Assembly: GCF_040932005.1 (NCBI RefSeq)
Contig: NZ_CP162414.1
Span: 523,501 to 587,500 of the forward strand
DNA: 64,000 bases
Reading direction: 5' to 3'
Origin: Aestuariibius sp. HNIBRBA575
GTDB lineage: Bacteria; Pseudomonadota; Alphaproteobacteria; Rhodobacterales; Rhodobacteraceae
A program made the translations under genes and the position numbers. The notes under the pieces are model-generated. The model made no database searches and was not told where the DNA came from. It saw only the letters and a program-made list of their open reading frames with translations. Positions 63,602-64,000 of the stretch are shown piece after piece; the first letter of the stretch is position 1; each line of letters begins with the position of its first letter.

Positions 63602-64000
63602 GCGATGCCCCCGGTGATCCAATCGGTCAAACCATCCGCATGCAAGGTCTCGCGTAGGGTGACATCCATCTGAGCGCCTTGCGTGGCATCGGTGGCATCA
63701 ACGTCGTGATGATGTGCGGTGAATTCGCCCACCGTTCCCCCATGTCGTCGAGTCAGCGCTACAGCCACCTGATCAGCTTCGCGCGGCGAGAGGGCCGACA
63801 GGGCCAAACGCAGATGTGGCAGAACTTCTAGAAACCCGTCATCCTCCAACCCGGTCAGAAATGCGTCTAATGGATCAAGCATCCCCTCAACCGTCCAGAG
63901 TAGCGAAGGCGCAACCGCCAGAACCCCCCGCAACCCGGCAAGGCGGGTGGGCAGGTCGGGGGCGCTGCCGGTCAGCTGCGCGGTGATTAGGTCGGGCAGG
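63598..64000 (-). CDS. DUF5682-type protein, C-terminal part
   Basis: The frame runs to the right edge, so only the last 133 or so residues are seen. They are helical and rich in Leu and Asp, with a SALSPREADQVAVALTRRHGG block and a GGIA terminus. The call as DUF5682 rests on its place directly upstream of VWA and SWIM genes in known clusters rather than on a motif in the visible part. Its stop overlaps the VWA start (ATGA). Confidence 0.55.
   Translation of the reverse strand, partial: LPDLITAQLTGSAPDLPTRLAGLRGVLAVAPSLLWTVEGMLDPLDAFLTGLEDDGFLEVLPHLRLALSALSPREADQVAVALTRRHGGTVGEFTAHHHDVDATDATQGAQMDVTLRETLHADGLTDWITGGIA

Noticed and set aside
1-64000. CRISPR arrays, tRNA or rRNA genes, insertion sequences
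   Set aside because: No regular repeat-spacer pattern, no tRNA T-loop-type sequence in gaps, and no transposase were seen by reading; a dedicated tRNA scan was not possible.

Overview
The window looks like chromosomal DNA of a marine alphaproteobacterium of the Rhodobacteraceae (Roseobacter-type). The grounds are the GC-rich coding bias, the gene set (beta-methylmalyl-CoA lyase, TrcR/DUF1013, COQ9 divergent from rpsU, a DUF4175 protein next to a zinc-ribbon protein and ftsEX, dnaX-ybaB-recR) and many ATGA overlaps. I saw no rRNA, tRNA, CRISPR array or insertion sequence. The coding part is dense, and about 66 genes are described. Many starts were moved inward from the longest open frame to a Shine-Dalgarno-supported codon.

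Layout. 1-6500: end of a DUF4175 protein, an inserted Abi_C-type (abortive infection) gene, a zinc-ribbon membrane protein, then ftsE-ftsX-plsC and two small genes. 6500-11400: accA, a secreted two-repeat protein, an AraC regulator, L-malyl-CoA/beta-methylmalyl-CoA lyase and a histone-deacetylase-like amidohydrolase. 11600-14500: a compact D-amino-acid module (dgcN, dgcA, D-amino-acid transaminase). 14570-19400: an OmpA-family repeat protein, a membrane-anchored helix-hairpin-helix protein, an unusual CHMI-DUF1244 fused frame and an N-formylglutamate amidohydrolase. 19500-28060: pyk, rpmI-rplT, a diguanylate cyclase, and pheS-X-pheT with a foreign-looking gene X wedged between the two synthetase subunits. 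28070-46000: mixed metabolism, transport and regulators (GMC oxidoreductase, mscL, peroxiredoxin, msrQ, alanine dehydrogenase with an Lrp regulator, a SulP transporter, rpsU/COQ9, RNase T2, TrcR). 45986-48884: recR, ybaB and dnaX.

51358-58695 holds a complete histidine utilization locus. hutI-hutH-hutG-hutU run leftward with 4-bp overlaps; hutF-hutC run rightward. A near-perfect 11-bp dyad lies between the divergent arms and is a good candidate HutC operator. Together they encode histidine to urocanate to imidazolonepropionate to formimino-glutamate to formylglutamate to glutamate. A BenE-family transporter follows hutC and a PAS-LuxR regulator follows hutU.

60510-64000 is the most unusual block: SWIM zinc-finger protein, VWA (MIDAS) protein and the C-terminus of what I take to be a DUF5682 protein. 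They form one leftward operon with 4-bp overlaps that runs off the right edge. From knowledge of similar clusters, a MoxR-type AAA+ ATPase would be expected just outside the window. This resembles vWA-MoxR multi-component systems of poorly defined function, and it is preceded by a 0.5-kb gene-poor stretch. The other accessory signals are the Abi_C gene (876-1667) and the pheS-pheT insert (24289-24747). Both look AT-richer than their neighbours by eye and interrupt otherwise conserved gene orders.
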